Part shown: in pieces, positions 34,158 to 57,300 of the stretch
Layout: every line of letters starts with the position of its first letter
Position numbering within the stretch: the first letter of the stretch is position 1
Source of the DNA: Populus alba
Taxonomy: Eukaryota > Streptophyta > Magnoliopsida > Malpighiales > Salicaceae
Length of the DNA: 64,000 nucleotides
NCBI RefSeq assembly: GCF_005239225.2
Contig: NC_133297.1
Span: 14,000,147-14,064,146 of the forward strand
Direction of reading: 5' to 3'
The notes under the pieces: model-generated
Database searches by the model: none
What the model was told of the DNA's origin: nothing
What the model saw: the letters and a program-made list of their open reading frames with translations, nothing else
Made by a program: the position numbers and the translations under genes

Positions 34158-34653
34158 TTTGATCAATTTCCACTCGCACCTGGCCTCAAAGCAGTACTAA
34201 GTGAATTTGGATCAAATTTCACTTACACCTAACGCAGCAAACATTAGGGTGCACCCAGCTACTTAGACGAAGCCAGATTTTTCCTAAGCCCACAAAGCAC
34301 CACTTACTGATATGTCCCTTGTTGCTTACTATACAGTATCAAAATACCTGCTAGTTGTCGAAAACTTTCTGAAAGCCATCTTAGATCAGGAGATAAGAAG
34401 CAAAGTTTGCCTACTTCTTAGATGGGTTATATTCTACTTCTTGCGGGCGGGTAGAGCAGCATCTATCGGAAAAATCAACACCCTTCTCACAAGAATCAGA
34501 TTTTATAATTTATAAATCAGAAAAATTTTGGAACAACATACTGTACATACAGTAGCTGAATTTGAGCATGCAGTAACATCTATACAGAAGAAAAGAAGAA
34601 AAAGAACAAAGAAAAGAATACTCATGAAGTAACTGGGAACACAAGAATCTCCA

Positions 34654-37600
34654 TCACGGAACTCGTTCCAACACTCGCTGCAATGCCTTCTTGATACCGT
34701 CTTGGTCAAGTGTTGTTGTCAGCTGTATTTCCTGCACCTGAATTATACAACAAATTAATAAGAGAGAAAGATAAGGAGACCACATCAACGAGGAGGGGTG
34801 AAGAGACAAACATAACCTACCTGCCGTCCAGCGCGAGCAAGGAGGGTAAACTTCCTATTTATAGGTGGTGCCTGTAGAATGATTATGGGATGAGAATAAT
34901 AAAATATAATAAGGAGCACACAGCGCAAGAAACACGGTATCGTGTGGCATAAATGGAAGCAACTCACATTCGAAAGCCAAAGTTGCAGGTCTTGTGAAAC
35001 AACACGCTTTTCAAACCCTTGTCTGCTAATTCTTATGTCATCTATGCTGGACAAGAATGATACAAAGAAAAGCCGAATAAGTTGCTACTCTGAATCATGG
35101 TAAGTTGTCTAAGTTCAATGAGCATAAAAGGAAATGTAAATATTTTTAAAGTCTGCTCATAGTTGGAGTTAAACCATTTATTCATAGAAGAGTCTCAAAT
35201 GAAATAGGGTGGGCATATAGTGACATAAAAGTCCCATAGATTCATAAAAGATGCATGCTAAAAGGAAAACAGATTACAAAATAATTTGAGAAGAGATACA
35301 GGAAACTTATGAAGCTTGGAAATTACGTTCATGTTGAGAAAGAAAACTTTGGTTTAATATGTTTGCAATCAAGCCCTAAATCTTCAGAATGAACTTCTTT
35401 AATGGAGGATAAAACCATACCCATCTTCACGTGTTAACTCTTGAAATATTGATTCAAGCCCTGGTAGAGGTTCAATAGTAATGTTGTTGTGCATGCTCAG
35501 AGGATCAGGAGCAATCGAACCATCCTGTAATACATAAATATCCATTCAAAATAGAAGCTTTAACTATGTAAATGGAGCATGTAACGTAGTCTTACAAACC
35601 TGAGGAATCACTTTGTCCAAAGTTTCTAGCAGTGGATCTTCCTCCAATTGCTTGATTGACAGTGTAATCCTTGACTTTCCCCTGCATTTATTTGTAGTTA
35701 TAATATTACAGTAAGAGGCAAGGTAAAGGAAAACAGCTGATCAGAGACAAACACCGTGACAATTAAGCTGATTCCAACCCATTAGGTTTCCTAATGTAGG
35801 TAATGCCAGGCTAGAAAAATGAATTGGCCATGTCCTCTTTCAGAAAACCACTCAAGATAGCCTTTAATGATATGCTAAAGAATGGATTAGTCATAAAGAA
35901 ACCATAGGGGTTGTTATGCAAATTTCTTGACGTTTACATTTTAATTCTTCAAAAGAAAACAAGAGTTAGAAAAGATAACGTGAACTCTATACATCAACAG
36001 CCTTTTCCTTTTCACTTTTTAATGTACAGGGAACCATATCAAGTAGATGAATGATCTTACTTAAAATGTATGTCCATTGATCACCCAAGGAAACTGAGTA
36101 GATTGGATCAATAGCCCATGGATTGAACAGACACGAACTACGTGTAAAAATGAAACCTATAATTAAAAGGCTACCCATTGACCTATGCCACAAGGATTCA
36201 ATTTTATGCAAAAAAGAGAGGAAGGGGACCTTGCATTACAAAAATAATATCAGATCATCAATCAAATTCTGAAAACTTATTTTCATAAAAAAAAAAAAAA
36301 ATCACATTTCACTGGCACGTTCTTGTGTTTAAACTCTGATTATAACATCCTCAAAGAAATAAAACACCCCATGGCGTGCACCAAATAAATTGCATGTTAC
36401 TGAAAATGTCTCATTGAGAATTCATTCAACGCAAATAGTAATGGGAGAGAAGTAAAAAAGACTTACTGATCTATATCAATGATTTTGACTGTTACTTCAT
36501 CACCAACATTAAGGATGTCCCTTACATCTTGAACTAAATCCCATGAAACCTCAGACACATGTACTAGTCCAGTGAGATGATACAGACCTGTATTGTAGTT
36601 TCAAGACACCACCAGTAATTCTTGCAAAATTATAAATCTCAATGGACAGAAAGAAGTCTATACAAACAGAGAAAGTGACTACCATCAGGGAAACGCAAGT
36701 GAATAAAAGCACCATAGTCCTCAACAGAACCAACCCTTCCAGCAAAAACTTCCCCTACATTAATTCCTTTAGAAAACTTTGACCAGACAGCTTCCTTTTC
36801 AGAGAATATCAATTTCCTGTTCTCCTCTTCAGCGTGGATTACCTATATATTTGAGAAGTATACCAACATCACTAGAGTTGAATGAAATGTTGAATTGTTA
36901 CCAGGCAAGGAGAAGCAGGGAATAAAAGAACAAGGAGCAAGATGAGGAACTGAAGCATCTTGACATGAGATCAAAAGCAGTTCTCTAAGAAGTCTGCTCT
37001 TTACCATTTTCACTTTTATTCCGGGTGTTCTGGATTTCTTATTATCACCATTGAGATTAAAGACAATTGTTTTTTTATTTTGGGTGGGGGGGGGTAAATG
37101 CTTTAAAAATAAAACAGAATCTTTGTGCTCAATGGTGTACATCACTAGCAAACAGTTCCTCCATGTTCAGCAATTACTTCTTCCAAGTCAATGTTAAGTG
37201 AAGAAAGTAAAATCTTCAGAAAATCATCATAACAAACACAAACCTATAGTTCAAGAAGAAATAAATCTAAGCACCACTAAGTAAGGTGTTCATCATCTGG
37301 AATGCTGAAACTCATCAGTTTGATCAACCACTAATGTTCTCTTATTGTTGTCATTTTGTATTTAAATACTATATTAAGTTCTGCATTTATTCTTTGCTTG
37401 CAAGTCTCCATGTTAATGGCTTCATCTTCTCTCTATCCTATTGGACAATGCATTTATGCATACATTTGCTCGTTTAAACTATCGAGTTTGAAGTTGTGGG
37501 AGAGTTAGAAAAAGAAAAAAGAAACACATCCATCATACTGTTTTACAAAGGAAAGCAGCAAATATGATCATGGGATTTTCATTTACATGTTCCTGGCAAT

Positions 37601-39191
37601 GTTTAATAACTACCAAAACAGGACAAAGGTACACCAAAAGACATGTGCAAACTTACAAGCTACATGCATTTATAAAACTAAATAAAGTCTAACACCCACA
37701 TGAGGAAAATTAAGTTCTTTTGCACTTCAATTCTAGCAAAACAGACAGAAGAAAATCATTACCTTCACGGAAATGAGTAAACCAGTCAAATCTTTTGCAA
37801 TCTCATGGATAGTCTTCTGTGGATCTACATGAAATGTAATCACAAAATCAGAAAGACATAGTTTTGCAACAAGCTCTCAGTCACAACTCCACTTCCAAAG
37901 CAGAAGTTCATTGAAAATGCCAAAGTATGATAGAAAAGGAGCAGTTACAAGGAAAACAGAGAAATTTGCAGTTACAAGGATAACAGAGAAATTTCTAGGA
38001 GTATCAGCGAAGGTGATGCTTAGCCTACATAAATGGAGAACTAAAAAGTTCAATAGGAGTTACTGAAAAGCATTAGAATCAAAATTCAAATTCCAATCCT
38101 CCTTAAAACATTCCACCTTGTCTGCTAATGTTTTTCCATGTAAAAAAGTGAAAAGAACAGTCATCACAACATTCCCTGTAACCCAATATCATCATTTTAG
38201 TTAAAAATTACAGGCAAATCAAATTATATTTGGCTGCCGAAATACCCATTATATAATAAAGGGTAAAACCAAAAGTAAGAGATAATATAGAAATGATCAG
38301 AACATTGATTTGTTGTCCTAAACTAGCTACTCTTGTGGGAAAAAGAAAGAACTAGTTCAAAAACATGGGTTTCTACCAGAAAATGTGTACCAACCTAGTT
38401 TAGAATTCGGTTCAAGATGATTTCAGAAACAGCAAGTTGAGTTGAGATGATAAAGTGAGTACAAAATCCAGCAGCTATGAATTGCAAGTACTCTTGACCA
38501 AGTAATAACTCGCAAACTCGTAATTGCATAACTAGATAACAAATTTATGTGAAAAGAGAGAGCACGGTCTGAGACCAAGTACAATGAGAAAGCAAGTGAA
38601 AGGCAAAGTACCTTTGCAAGAATGTGAAGGGCTCAACAGAGGGAAGGGAAGAAAACCCACAAGAGAATAAAAACGAACAATTAAGCCACCACCATTGAAT
38701 CCTTCAACCCTTCCCTGCAAGATGTTTCCACCATCATAGTAAGCCTTTACCGCCTTCCAATCAGCAGACCTCTACTTCTTTGCACAAACACTGTGTTAGT
38801 TTTGATCATTAAGTAACATTAAAAAGAATGGAAATTTCAAGATATGAAGCAAGCAAGAAACAAGAATAAAGATGGCAAAACAACACACCCGAGCCTGTCG
38901 CAAAGCATCAGGTGATGGCTCAAGAACTTCGTCGGTGGCAGTGGTGGTAGCTGTTTCACTAGAGTTTTCAGCTTTGGCATTGGCAGAGACAGAGAATTTA
39001 GCAGTAATACTATTAGTTGAACGTCTAGTTCTTAAAGGAGGAATGAAGAGAGGAGAAGTTATAGTGAAAAATGGAGATGCATGTTCAGTAGTAGCGAAGA
39101 TTTGTTGTTGTTGATGATGATGATGTTGTGAGAGAAAGGCTGAGAGGCCTGCAAGTGTGAGTGATCCTTGAGTTACAGAAAATATTGGCAT
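34654..39191 (-). CDS. SRRP1: Plastid S1-domain RNA-binding protein (SRRP1-like), ten exons
   Basis: Related to Arabidopsis At3g23700, a chloroplast S1-domain RNA-binding protein linked to plastid RNA and ribosome function (family knowledge). Exons: 39191-38887, 38769-38612, 37824-37763, 36842-36683, 36587-36467, 35681-35600, 35524-35421, 35046-34968, 34871-34821, 34737-34654. They join in phase into 401 residues. Residues 1-65 are Ser/Thr-rich with His and Gln runs, as in a transit peptide. The first, more divergent S1 domain begins near residue 117 ([20 protein letters not shown]). The second spans about 205-278 ([20 protein letters not shown] to SRITLSIKQ). The C-terminal 80 residues ([40 protein letters not shown]) are family-specific. 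The first donor is ambiguous: CGG|GTGTG or CGGGT|GTGTT. The second gives the conserved RVSADW join. Confidence 0.9.
37941..37994 (+). repeat. Two-copy 27-bp tandem repeat in SRRP1-like intron 2
   Basis: Units 37941-37967 and 37968-37994 differ at one base. Confidence 0.9.
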
Positions 39192-40722
39192 GGTTGAGGG
39201 GTGGAGAACTTGAGAGCAGGGAGAGTGGCATTTGGTTTGGATTGGGTTATCAACAAAGACAATAATAACACTCCACTTCTCAAGTTTCAGTTTGGAGATT
39301 TTTTGTTTTTTGTTTTTTTTTTTTTTTTTTTTTGTGGTCGTCAGCTTCAATTGAATATTCAAGGTGTCAAATCTCTGCCCACAAATATTTTTTCTTCGTT
39401 AAATGATCAAATTTATACATTATTATTTTTTAAAATATTTTTTATTTAAAAAATATATTAAAATAATAATTTTTTAAATATATTTTTAATATTTGTATAT
39501 TGAAATAATTTAAAATTTTAAAAAAATATTTTTAAATAAATTAAAATTCAAAAATTTTCATAAAGGATATTTAAATGCAAAAACAAACACATTCTAATAC
39601 TCTTGTAAGTAAAAAAAAACATATCAACAAAAACATATAGAGCATGGGTTTTTTATTGTAGCTATAAATATAATTTATTATGGATTGTTACAATAAAATT
39701 ACTATTTCACTATTGGGTTGAAAAAATAAGAGCCTATAAGGGTATTTTTGAAAAAACTAAAAAATATTGGCATGTATATCATTTTTTCTTTTTGTTTTTC
39801 AATTCTAACTCTTATGTTTTTTATTGTTTATTTTTATTTTTAACCCTTTTAGAAAGAAATTTTTATATTTTCCATTTAGTCCTTAAAGTACAATTTATTA
39901 TGTGTTATTTTTTTCAACTTGCTCCTTATTCTTTTTGGTATTTTTGTTAAAATTTTATTGGTTTTCAAATTCAACCTTCGATCAAAGTTTATGCTGTTTT
40001 TTTTTTTTCAATTTAACCCCAATTTTTTTTCAAAGTTTATGCATGGTTTTTAACAAGGAAACCCGCCTGTCATGATGATCAGCATGTCAGGTTTTTAATT
40101 ATGCAGATTGGTGCATAAGCACTTATGGAGAAGAGAGGCAATGGCGCCCTTACTTGTTTTCCTGTTAATGAAGCCTTTGAAGAAGGTGATTGCATGCACA
40201 GGATTCAAACTAATAATCAGATGCTAAAAAAAAATATTTGGATATAAATTTTAAAAAATAGTTAACATGTCATCAACAATTTCCTTCTCACAAAACAGTT
40301 GGAATTGCTTTTCGTATTTTATTATATTAAATTTTAATGAGAAGAAGGTTAAGACTCATTCCCTTCCTTTGCTTCATGAATTCAAAGTCAATATCCAGAA
40401 AAAAAATTATTAAATTTCACAGACCGATGTGAAAAACATGTACTTTTAAAAATCATCCAAAAATAAATTTAATTTCGATGGATATATATGCTGATAGAAT
40501 AATAATAATAATAAAAGTAGATGATTATTCTATCATGTGAAGACGATGCCATATATTAATATAACAGGAAGGGGATCCAAAGGTTTTCAATTGAGGAGAT
40601 TCGTTTCATATAAGAGCTTTACAAATTCTAGCATGTATGGAAAGCTTCAGGAAGTTTTTTTTTTTTTTAGTCGAACCCCCTGCCCTAATTCTTTAGATCA
40701 ATGCCCTGTAATTCCAGAGTTG
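39192..40722. other. Intergenic between SRRP1-like start and PDS end
   Basis: This holds the SRRP1-like promoter and the PDS 3' flank. No further gene is seen. Positions 39410-39600 are A/T-rich with a terminal AACAAACACATTC reminiscent of the MITE end. 40497-40515 is an AAT microsatellite. Confidence 0.5.
39410..39597. mobile_element. Possible degenerate MITE copy
   Basis: AAAATATATTAAAATAATAA, a long A/T middle and the AACAAACACATTC end follow the MITE layout, but the left terminal repeat is not recognisable. Confidence 0.3.
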
Positions 40723-49653
<8,931 letters not shown>

Positions 49654-49980
49654 TTCTCCAAAACCAAATTCAACAGCTATAACAACTGTAACAACAGCCC
49701 TGCAAACAAAAAAGAAGAGGAAGAAAATGAAATAAGATTGTAGAACAAAAACAGTAATAAAGCCAAGAAACGAAACGCATAATCATCGTTCATTCCTTTT
49801 CTTCTCTTTCTTGATGGAAGAAGCTCAAGATTCAATTTTTCATGCAATTTGAAGCTCAAGATTGAAGCAAGGAAGTCTTTGCATACCCAGTTTTGCTCCA
49901 AATATAATTAAGAAGGCAGGGAGAGAGAATAACAGAGAAGAGGCAATTGCTCTTACCCCTTTAAATGGAAAATTGGTTCA
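49654..49980 (-). promoter_or_regulatory. PDS 5' leader with probable UTR intron
   Basis: On the minus strand an AGGG|GTAAGA donor at 49956-49955 and a TTTTTTTGTTTGCAG acceptor ending at 49700 bound a 257-base intron in the leader, 46 bases before the start codon. Plant PDS genes often have a leader intron. The call rests on splice consensus only. Upstream, ATCTA (minus, 50030-50026) is the pentamer reported for RAP2.2 binding in PDS/PSY promoters, but a five-base match is weak. Confidence 0.5.
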
Positions 49981-51367
49981 GACAAGAGTGCGTGAGGGAG
50001 AGTGAGGGAGAATTGGGGAAGAAACTAGATAGACAGCAGCAAGGGTGCTAAAAAACAGGTCATGTAGTTTTGGTGACTCTTGTCTGTTACAAGATATAGC
50101 CGAGTCTTTGTTTGGCAGTGACTTTTGCTCTCTGGGTCGGGGGAAATGAGAAAACTTTCACATCTCTTTGCTCAGATATAGAAAATGATCTGTTTATTTT
50201 GTAGAAAAAAAGGATTTCATCTCCTTCTATTTACAAAATTGAGGATAATAGTATAGGATTTGTTTGGTAGAATTTAATTCTCATAATAATAATAATAATA
50301 ATGTAGCAGGATAAATAAATTAGCTAGTAATAGAAGTAAAGAAAGGCTTTTGTCAGGTTTCGGAAATGAGGATTTGTTTGGTCACCGTTAGGAATATTCT
50401 GTGACGGAAGACTGGAGATGATCAGGACACGAGTCCAAGTGTCCAACGCCACTCTTATCTCTGCTTTCTATTGTTTCTTATGTTTATAAGGCCGCGTTTG
50501 GATGTCGGGAGTGGATAGGAATCTCCTATCTGTCCATTTGTGTTTTTTTTTATAGACCATCCTGCATACCGTGATAAAATTGGATTCGATTTGGTTTTTA
50601 TAAAAAAAAATAATCAAATTAAAATTTAAAAAAAAAAAATCAGAAACCAAACCAAAACTGATTCGAACTAGCCGATTTATCGATTTCAATTCGGTTTGGT
50701 TTTTTAATAAAAAAAACCGATTCAAACCAGTATGACTCTAATTTTTTAGTTTTGCTTGGTTTTTTTGATTTGACTCGGTTTTTTTCAGTTCAGTTCGGTT
50801 TTAAACTTATAAAACCAATACCGAACCGATCAGTTTTTTCAAAATTTTAATCGATTTAATTAATTTTTTTTCACTATTTATTTATTTTTATTTTTTTATC
50901 AGTTTTCTCAGTTTTTTTACTTACCTCTAAATTCCTGCATTCATCCTTGGGTTGTTTAAATTAGTATAGAGAATTAAAACAGGAAGTCTCTTTTTTCACC
51001 GGAAATAATTTTTTATTAATTTGAGTTAAATAGAGAAAAATATTTTATTTTTTAGTGGGTGCTGAACTTTAATTTCCCCTACATTTTTCTTTAGACGAGT
51101 GTTTTAGGTGGCTTCACCTTCAGCTCCGCCCAGTGGCAACATCAGTACCACAGCATCTTTCACGACCCACTGAAGAAAAAGCGACAGTATACTGAGCTTG
51201 AAAAGATACGAAAAACAGCAGTAAATAAAAATAGTAAATACACTCATTCTCGTCAAGGTTCCAAACGCCGCAAGATCATAGCTTTATGCTCGTACAACAA
51301 CATAACGTAGAAAACTCTGGATTCCATGTTACGAAGAAGAACAATATAATTATCCAGAAAAGCTCGT
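49981..51367. other. Intergenic: PDS promoter side and TOP3B 3' flank, with a repeat
   Basis: No gene supported. 50284-50302 is an AAT microsatellite. 50490-50900 is a dispersed repeat made of CGGTTTGGTTTT-like units in both orientations (for example 50690-50703 and AAAACCGATTCAAACC near 50715), with potential for many hairpins. Confidence 0.5.
50490..50900. repeat. CGGTTTGGTT/AACCGAACC inverted-repeat-rich dispersed element
   Basis: Short units of TTCGGTTTGGTTTT, GACTCGGTTTTT, CAGTTCGGTTTT and their complements (ACCAAACC, AACCGATT, ACCGAACCGATC) recur through about 400 bases. No terminal repeat or target duplication was fixed. Confidence 0.5.
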
Positions 51368-54300
51368 TTAGAAATCCCGAAAGCTCATCTTAGGGTCCAT
51401 TTTTCCAAAACCCCGTCCCCTTCCTCTATAAGCACCTCTCCCCCTTGCCCTTGCCCACTTACCAGCTCGCTTGAAGAACGATTTTCCATGCTTCACCTCG
51501 ACGAGAGAATGGAGCAGATCATCGCAAAGAATACAACCAACATGCAGGGTTGCTCCATCCTCCAAGGGCGTCGTATTCTTGTTGAAATCCACTTCTATGA
51601 TTGTTGAGTCACATTCAGGACATCGTTCTCGAGTAGTGGAAATCCGGTGAGCACCTTGAGGGAGCAAGACAAGACAATTGCACATATTGCAGTAAAGTCT
51701 CCACTTGGGAGCACTTACAGGATCCAAAACAAGTGTCCCGTTGCATTCGGGGCAAGCACAAACCCCTTGAGCTATCAAAGAATGTCGACATGTAGGATGC
51801 GGACAGAGGAAGCATGGCATGCCTGCCCCCTTCCCCAACATCCCAGAACCACCGGTCTTAGAGGCACCAAAGAGAGCATCTATACCTTCAAAAGGAGGAT
51901 TATTGTAGCAGAGAGGACAAAGAGGGAATGACTTGCCTTCTGGACCAGCCATGGCAAAGATCAACAGCTCAAAGTTGTCCAATGGGCATGTTAGTTCCTT
52001 GTACAGCTGCAAAAAAATAAAATTCAGCTAGTTATTAGGGAACAAAACAGTGATTTTAGACAAAGGATGACAGTAATGTCATCCTTACTGCACGTAAAAG
52101 CAAACACATCAGGCTTTGAGTGGCCAGAACCACAAACTCTGTCATAATTACTACTGGTTCACATCTTTGTGTTCCCGTCAGCAAAACATTATTTAGTTAA
52201 AATGATGGTTTAGCTAAAACTGATCTGACAAAAGATCTAAGAGAATAATGCTATGGAGTTTCAAATCTGATGATCAAGAGATACCTAGTCACAAAATCTA
52301 ATAATCCCACTGTATGTTGAGCATTTTCACCAATGAGTTCCATATCATTGTGATTTGGACACGCTATAGTAATTCAACTAGTAGCACCTGCCCATTGATA
52401 CAGACCCTTGGGGAATCCAAAGATAAAAAAAAATGCATTACTGTACGAGTGGATTTGGAGTTGTCCATGAATTGACAATTCCAGTTTTAACTTTGAGAGG
52501 TGGAAGTACACCATGATTGTTTTGTAGTGAATTCCTCAGGATGAATAGTTTATCTTCTCTCTCTTTTATTCTTCTACATTAGCAAGTTACAAACATTATA
52601 TAATGTGTATACGAAGACAGTCAAATTAAATTCTTCACTTTAGCCTTTTATTCAGCACAAGATACCCAAAACAAATTGATGCTAACAGGTCAATCTAGAA
52701 TTCCTCTATATACACTCCTCAATTTGTAATTCATTTCGGGAAATGCCTGCTTAATTCAAGACATTCTTATCAAACAAACAGGAGAAAACAGAAGAAAAAC
52801 TAAATTGCATGGTGAAGTGGCACAAAAATGCTCATTTGTGCTCAGCGTAGTAGCAGAATGTTGAGACAAGCATCATGTCCATGAAGAAAACATGAAACTG
52901 TAGAATATCAGGCAATTTTATCCTAGACAAAAGATAGAAAGAAGCTACTGCATGATAATATGAAACTATAGCACAGCCTCCTCGGTTTCAAAACCTGAAA
53001 CATACTGTAAAGTTCTTTCTATATTTCATTCATGCATTTTGGTATAAAATCGAGAGCATTGATAATTTTTTCTGGTAAAGTTAATTACCTTGATTGTTCC
53101 CTTCTGAGGAAGATAATAAACTTCCTCACATGTACCACAATATAAACGCGATGGCTGGCTAGAAATGTACTTCATGTACCTCAGGCATTTGCCACATTTG
53201 CTAAAAGCACGTCCTGAGTCGGCAAGTGGGGAGAACTGTGCTTCAAACAATGCATCCATGTTGTCAATCTGATCAAATAGAAAGCAAGCAAACTAGTAAG
53301 GAAGAAAAGTAATCATCACAATCTAAGTTCAACAACACTGACTACTGTAGCAGATTAATGGCGATTTACAGCCAAAGCAGACAAATGCAATGCACTATGC
53401 ATCTTCATATATAGATTACTGAATATTTTTTAAAAAAATCCTGTCAAAATGATTGGCACAATGGTCGCCAAAAAAAGTCAAATAAATCAACAAGACTTCC
53501 CTGTCCAATTAAATAAGATGGGAAAATCCATGTAACTCTGGCATCACTTTCTCCATGGATAACACAATAATGTGATATGATGGCTATCCAGTCTACCTCA
53601 CATTGCCTAAAATAGCATTTCTACTATTATCATTCTACAACTGACAAAAATGATATATTAATTTATAAAGGTTACCACAAAAGTTGACATGAGAGAGTGG
53701 GGAGGACAAAAGTTCAAAGCCTAACTCCACTTTGCATCAAGCAATGCTTTCAGCTATGAATGAAAGATGAAAAAGGGAAGGAAAAGAATGAATCAAATCA
53801 TGACCTGCTTAACAAAGTAAATGAACTTCCGCTTGAATTGTTCTAGCACATGCTGAACAACACAAGAATGATCAGCCTCACCCTTGGCAACAAGGGTAAT
53901 CTGCTGCTCAATAAAACCACGAATATCTGGTAAACAGAGATCTGGATCAATACATTGATAGCCTCTTATTAGTGTGATACCCAAAGCAGTTGGAACCAAC
54001 TTTCTACCAGCTTGTACCTGCAATTTGAACAAAAGGGAATATCAGAATTGGGGAAAACAAGACAAAATAATAAGGAAGAAGGAAGAATTTATGTTTCTTT
54101 TAGAGCTTGTAAAAAATGAAAATCCACCTTTTTTAACAGGGATAAATAATAATGTACCTGAACATAGTTGCGCTCACAAATGTTGTTAATATGTACAGAT
54201 ATTGATGCATCTGTACCTATTCCATTCTTCTCCATCAGAGAAATCAGCTCACTTTCACTGAGATAATCTGGAGGAACAGTTTGCCCCTGCATATTTTATG

Positions 54301-57300
54301 AACTCATAAAGCACCGCCATAATACTGAAACATTTAAAGTAATATTGGTTTTACTGTTGTCACTTTGTTGCATTTTATAAATAGCACAATCCTTTCCTAA
54401 AGAGGCATGGAACAGATATAAACCTAGTCAACAAGCATTGATCCACCTTAAGCCAGAAATACTGTTCCCAGACCAAGTTTAAAATTTCTTTTTTGAACAA
54501 AATAAAACATTAACATTAAAAAATGTGCAGGCAGAAGATAAGGCATCATCCTACAGAATAAACAAAAGAACGAATACAAAAAAAGCAAAACTAGATCAAC
54601 AATGTTCTCCAATCCCTTTGTATTATCTGGTAGAGAAAATCGACTAGATAGTCTCACAGCTGAGGCACCATAATGATGCTAAAAACACAAATTTATACCA
54701 AAGAAGTCAGAAGGATAAGTTTGTTTGGAAAATCATAGAATTGCACTTGTTCCAAATGCACCAAGTCATAGCACAGGCACATTTCCACAACATCTTATCG
54801 TCTTTTCATATCCAAAACCATCAGACTCAAAGAGAATCCCCTAAGATATATTTCCCTCCTTTAAAAAAAAATAAATAAATAAAAAAAAAACCAGAGAGAG
54901 GAAAATTGAGTCCCAGTTGGATGGGACAGTGTCTAATAAAATTCAGGCACTAAACAGAAGAAATTGCAAGCATGATAGTTCCAAGAATACCTCAAATAGC
55001 TCAACTTTAGAAACTTCAATTTTATCTCCTTTTGCAAACTGAGGAAGATTTTTCTCACTTACTGCCAACCATGGCATAATTGATGTAAATCCTTTGACTA
55101 TAACATGCAGACCTATACAATGGAAGAACTCTCCACCAATTGAGAATTCTACCTTTTTCCTGAAATGAACATCATTTGTCTATGAACATACAATTAGATG
55201 AGAAACAGTACAGGGAGAAGAAAGAGAGTAAGATATATGTCAAGAAGAAAGAAAAATCAGAAAACTATCACAAATGCACTGAAAATGAATACAAGAAGAA
55301 TAGTCATCCATGCATCATTGAGTGATAATAAGTACATGTTCTCGCAAAATAAAACTATGACAGAGGGAGAAAAAAACCAAATCAATGATAGCATTCTTAA
55401 ACATTGTGACTTGATTGACCACCCAAGTACCACTGACAACAATTCAATCAACTTATTTTTTTGTAAGAGACACATTCAATAACAAGAATAGCAGTCTATT
55501 GATTTGGTAGCAACACATAAATGCAGTCATAAGTTTCTGTACATTGAGATGTCAAGTTTGGCTTTATACAGTTTTCTTAGTTGAAATTAAAGATCACTTT
55601 GGTTCGCATGAAGCATGGTTCCGACAATACTTGACTAAAAACCCAAGATAAAATGACACTTTTCCTTTTGATTTCTAGCTAATAACACAAATTATATTGC
55701 ACTCAACATTATAATCTACTTACATAATCACTATACAGGATAGTCAATCCCCAATATGTACATTCAAAGTCTAAAGGTCTCCAAACTCCAAGAAAGCATG
55801 GAATGACATGGTTCATATTCGACATATGATATCAACATTAGTCTCACTCCATCCATAGCAGATAAAGCAAATAAGTTTGGCCTTAATGATGCTAAAGGAT
55901 CAAGCCAAGCAGATGACTAGGATGTTTGGACTAAGCATGTAAAAAACATGAAAATACTTGAGCTGGGATCCAGATTTCCAACACGCCTATCACATGAGTT
56001 CCTATCCTATATGCCAAGCTATTGAGTAGAACTCACACACTTGCCAAGCAAAAAAAATACAATGAAGCCACATATGCCAAACTTTACACAATTCTGATCA
56101 CATAAGCTTTTTAAAATTACATCACATGACATAAATCACTGGCCCTTAGGATGGCTCACAATGGTGGCCATTTGTATAGAAAGAGGCAACCCTCTTGTTT
56201 TGCTTTATTTTATTGTGAAACTCTTCTGTGTATGACTTCTAGATTGTTACGAAAAGAAGCAGAAGCACTGTTAAACCACAAAATAAGTTAAGATTTCCTC
56301 TCTAGCTTCACCGACACCCAATACACACAGCAGGCCATGCAACTTGACTATCATTTGCTCTGTTTGTCATCCTATGCAACTTTGTATTAGCATGGTATGC
56401 TCCAGCTAAGATATGCCAAGAATGCGATTGGTATATAGCATGCTATAGTCAAATCCTATCCATCCAGTGCTTGCTCTGGTAGAAAGTCCACCACAATGAT
56501 AGAAGACGAACCTTCATCTCTAAGGATTATCTAGCTGGCTTTATTGTGATGGCATCAACTGTTTCAAATGTAAGAGCTTGGAAGTTTTAAGCGAAAATAA
56601 TAACTTTAGGCTTAGAGTTTGGTCAGAGAAATAATATGCACCAAAGATGTGAGCAGTAACAAGAGTTTGTAAGTGCCATAGCATTCATAACCTGTTATAA
56701 GAGTAAGCAAAAAGACCAGCTAGCAAGCTATTGAGTCGAGCACAATGGCTAGGCCTAGCCTCATTGTCCTAAAAAGTGTTGCTCAAATTTGGATATTTTG
56801 ATTTTCGAGTTGATTCAAAACAAGCTTTGAGCCAGGCCAAGACAAATTTGTTTGTTAGAATTCTTGACTAGTTGAATGCAGAGCAGGCATCACTCATTGC
56901 CCATCCAACCAGGGGCCATTCCTAGCAATGGCACATATATTGAAAACAATTGCTTCTGATACCAAATGAATATGGCTTCTTTTTTCTTTCCACCTCACAA
57001 TGAAAGAACATAGTTTCTGAGAATTCCTTAACAAGTTGAGTTGCAGAGAGGTCATCCCCCATCCATCCATTAAGGCCAATCCTGACAATAGCACAGATGA
57101 GAAGCTACCATTTCTCCACTCATAAACATTTGGTTTTAAGGCAAAGCATGCTTTCAATATCATTCTCTCATCAAACCCAAAAATGCTAACAATTATGAGA
57201 ATGACATGGTTTTCAGTTGACTTCAAACATCCATTGTGAGCAAGGTGAAAAGGCGATCTAAAATAAAAGCTTTGAACAGCATAATATCAGGGAAAAGCTT

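Noticed and set aside
55198..55482. 94-codon plus-strand ORF in the large TOP3B intron
   Set aside because: Lys/Asn-rich composition typical of A-rich DNA, with no recognisable motif and no splice partners.
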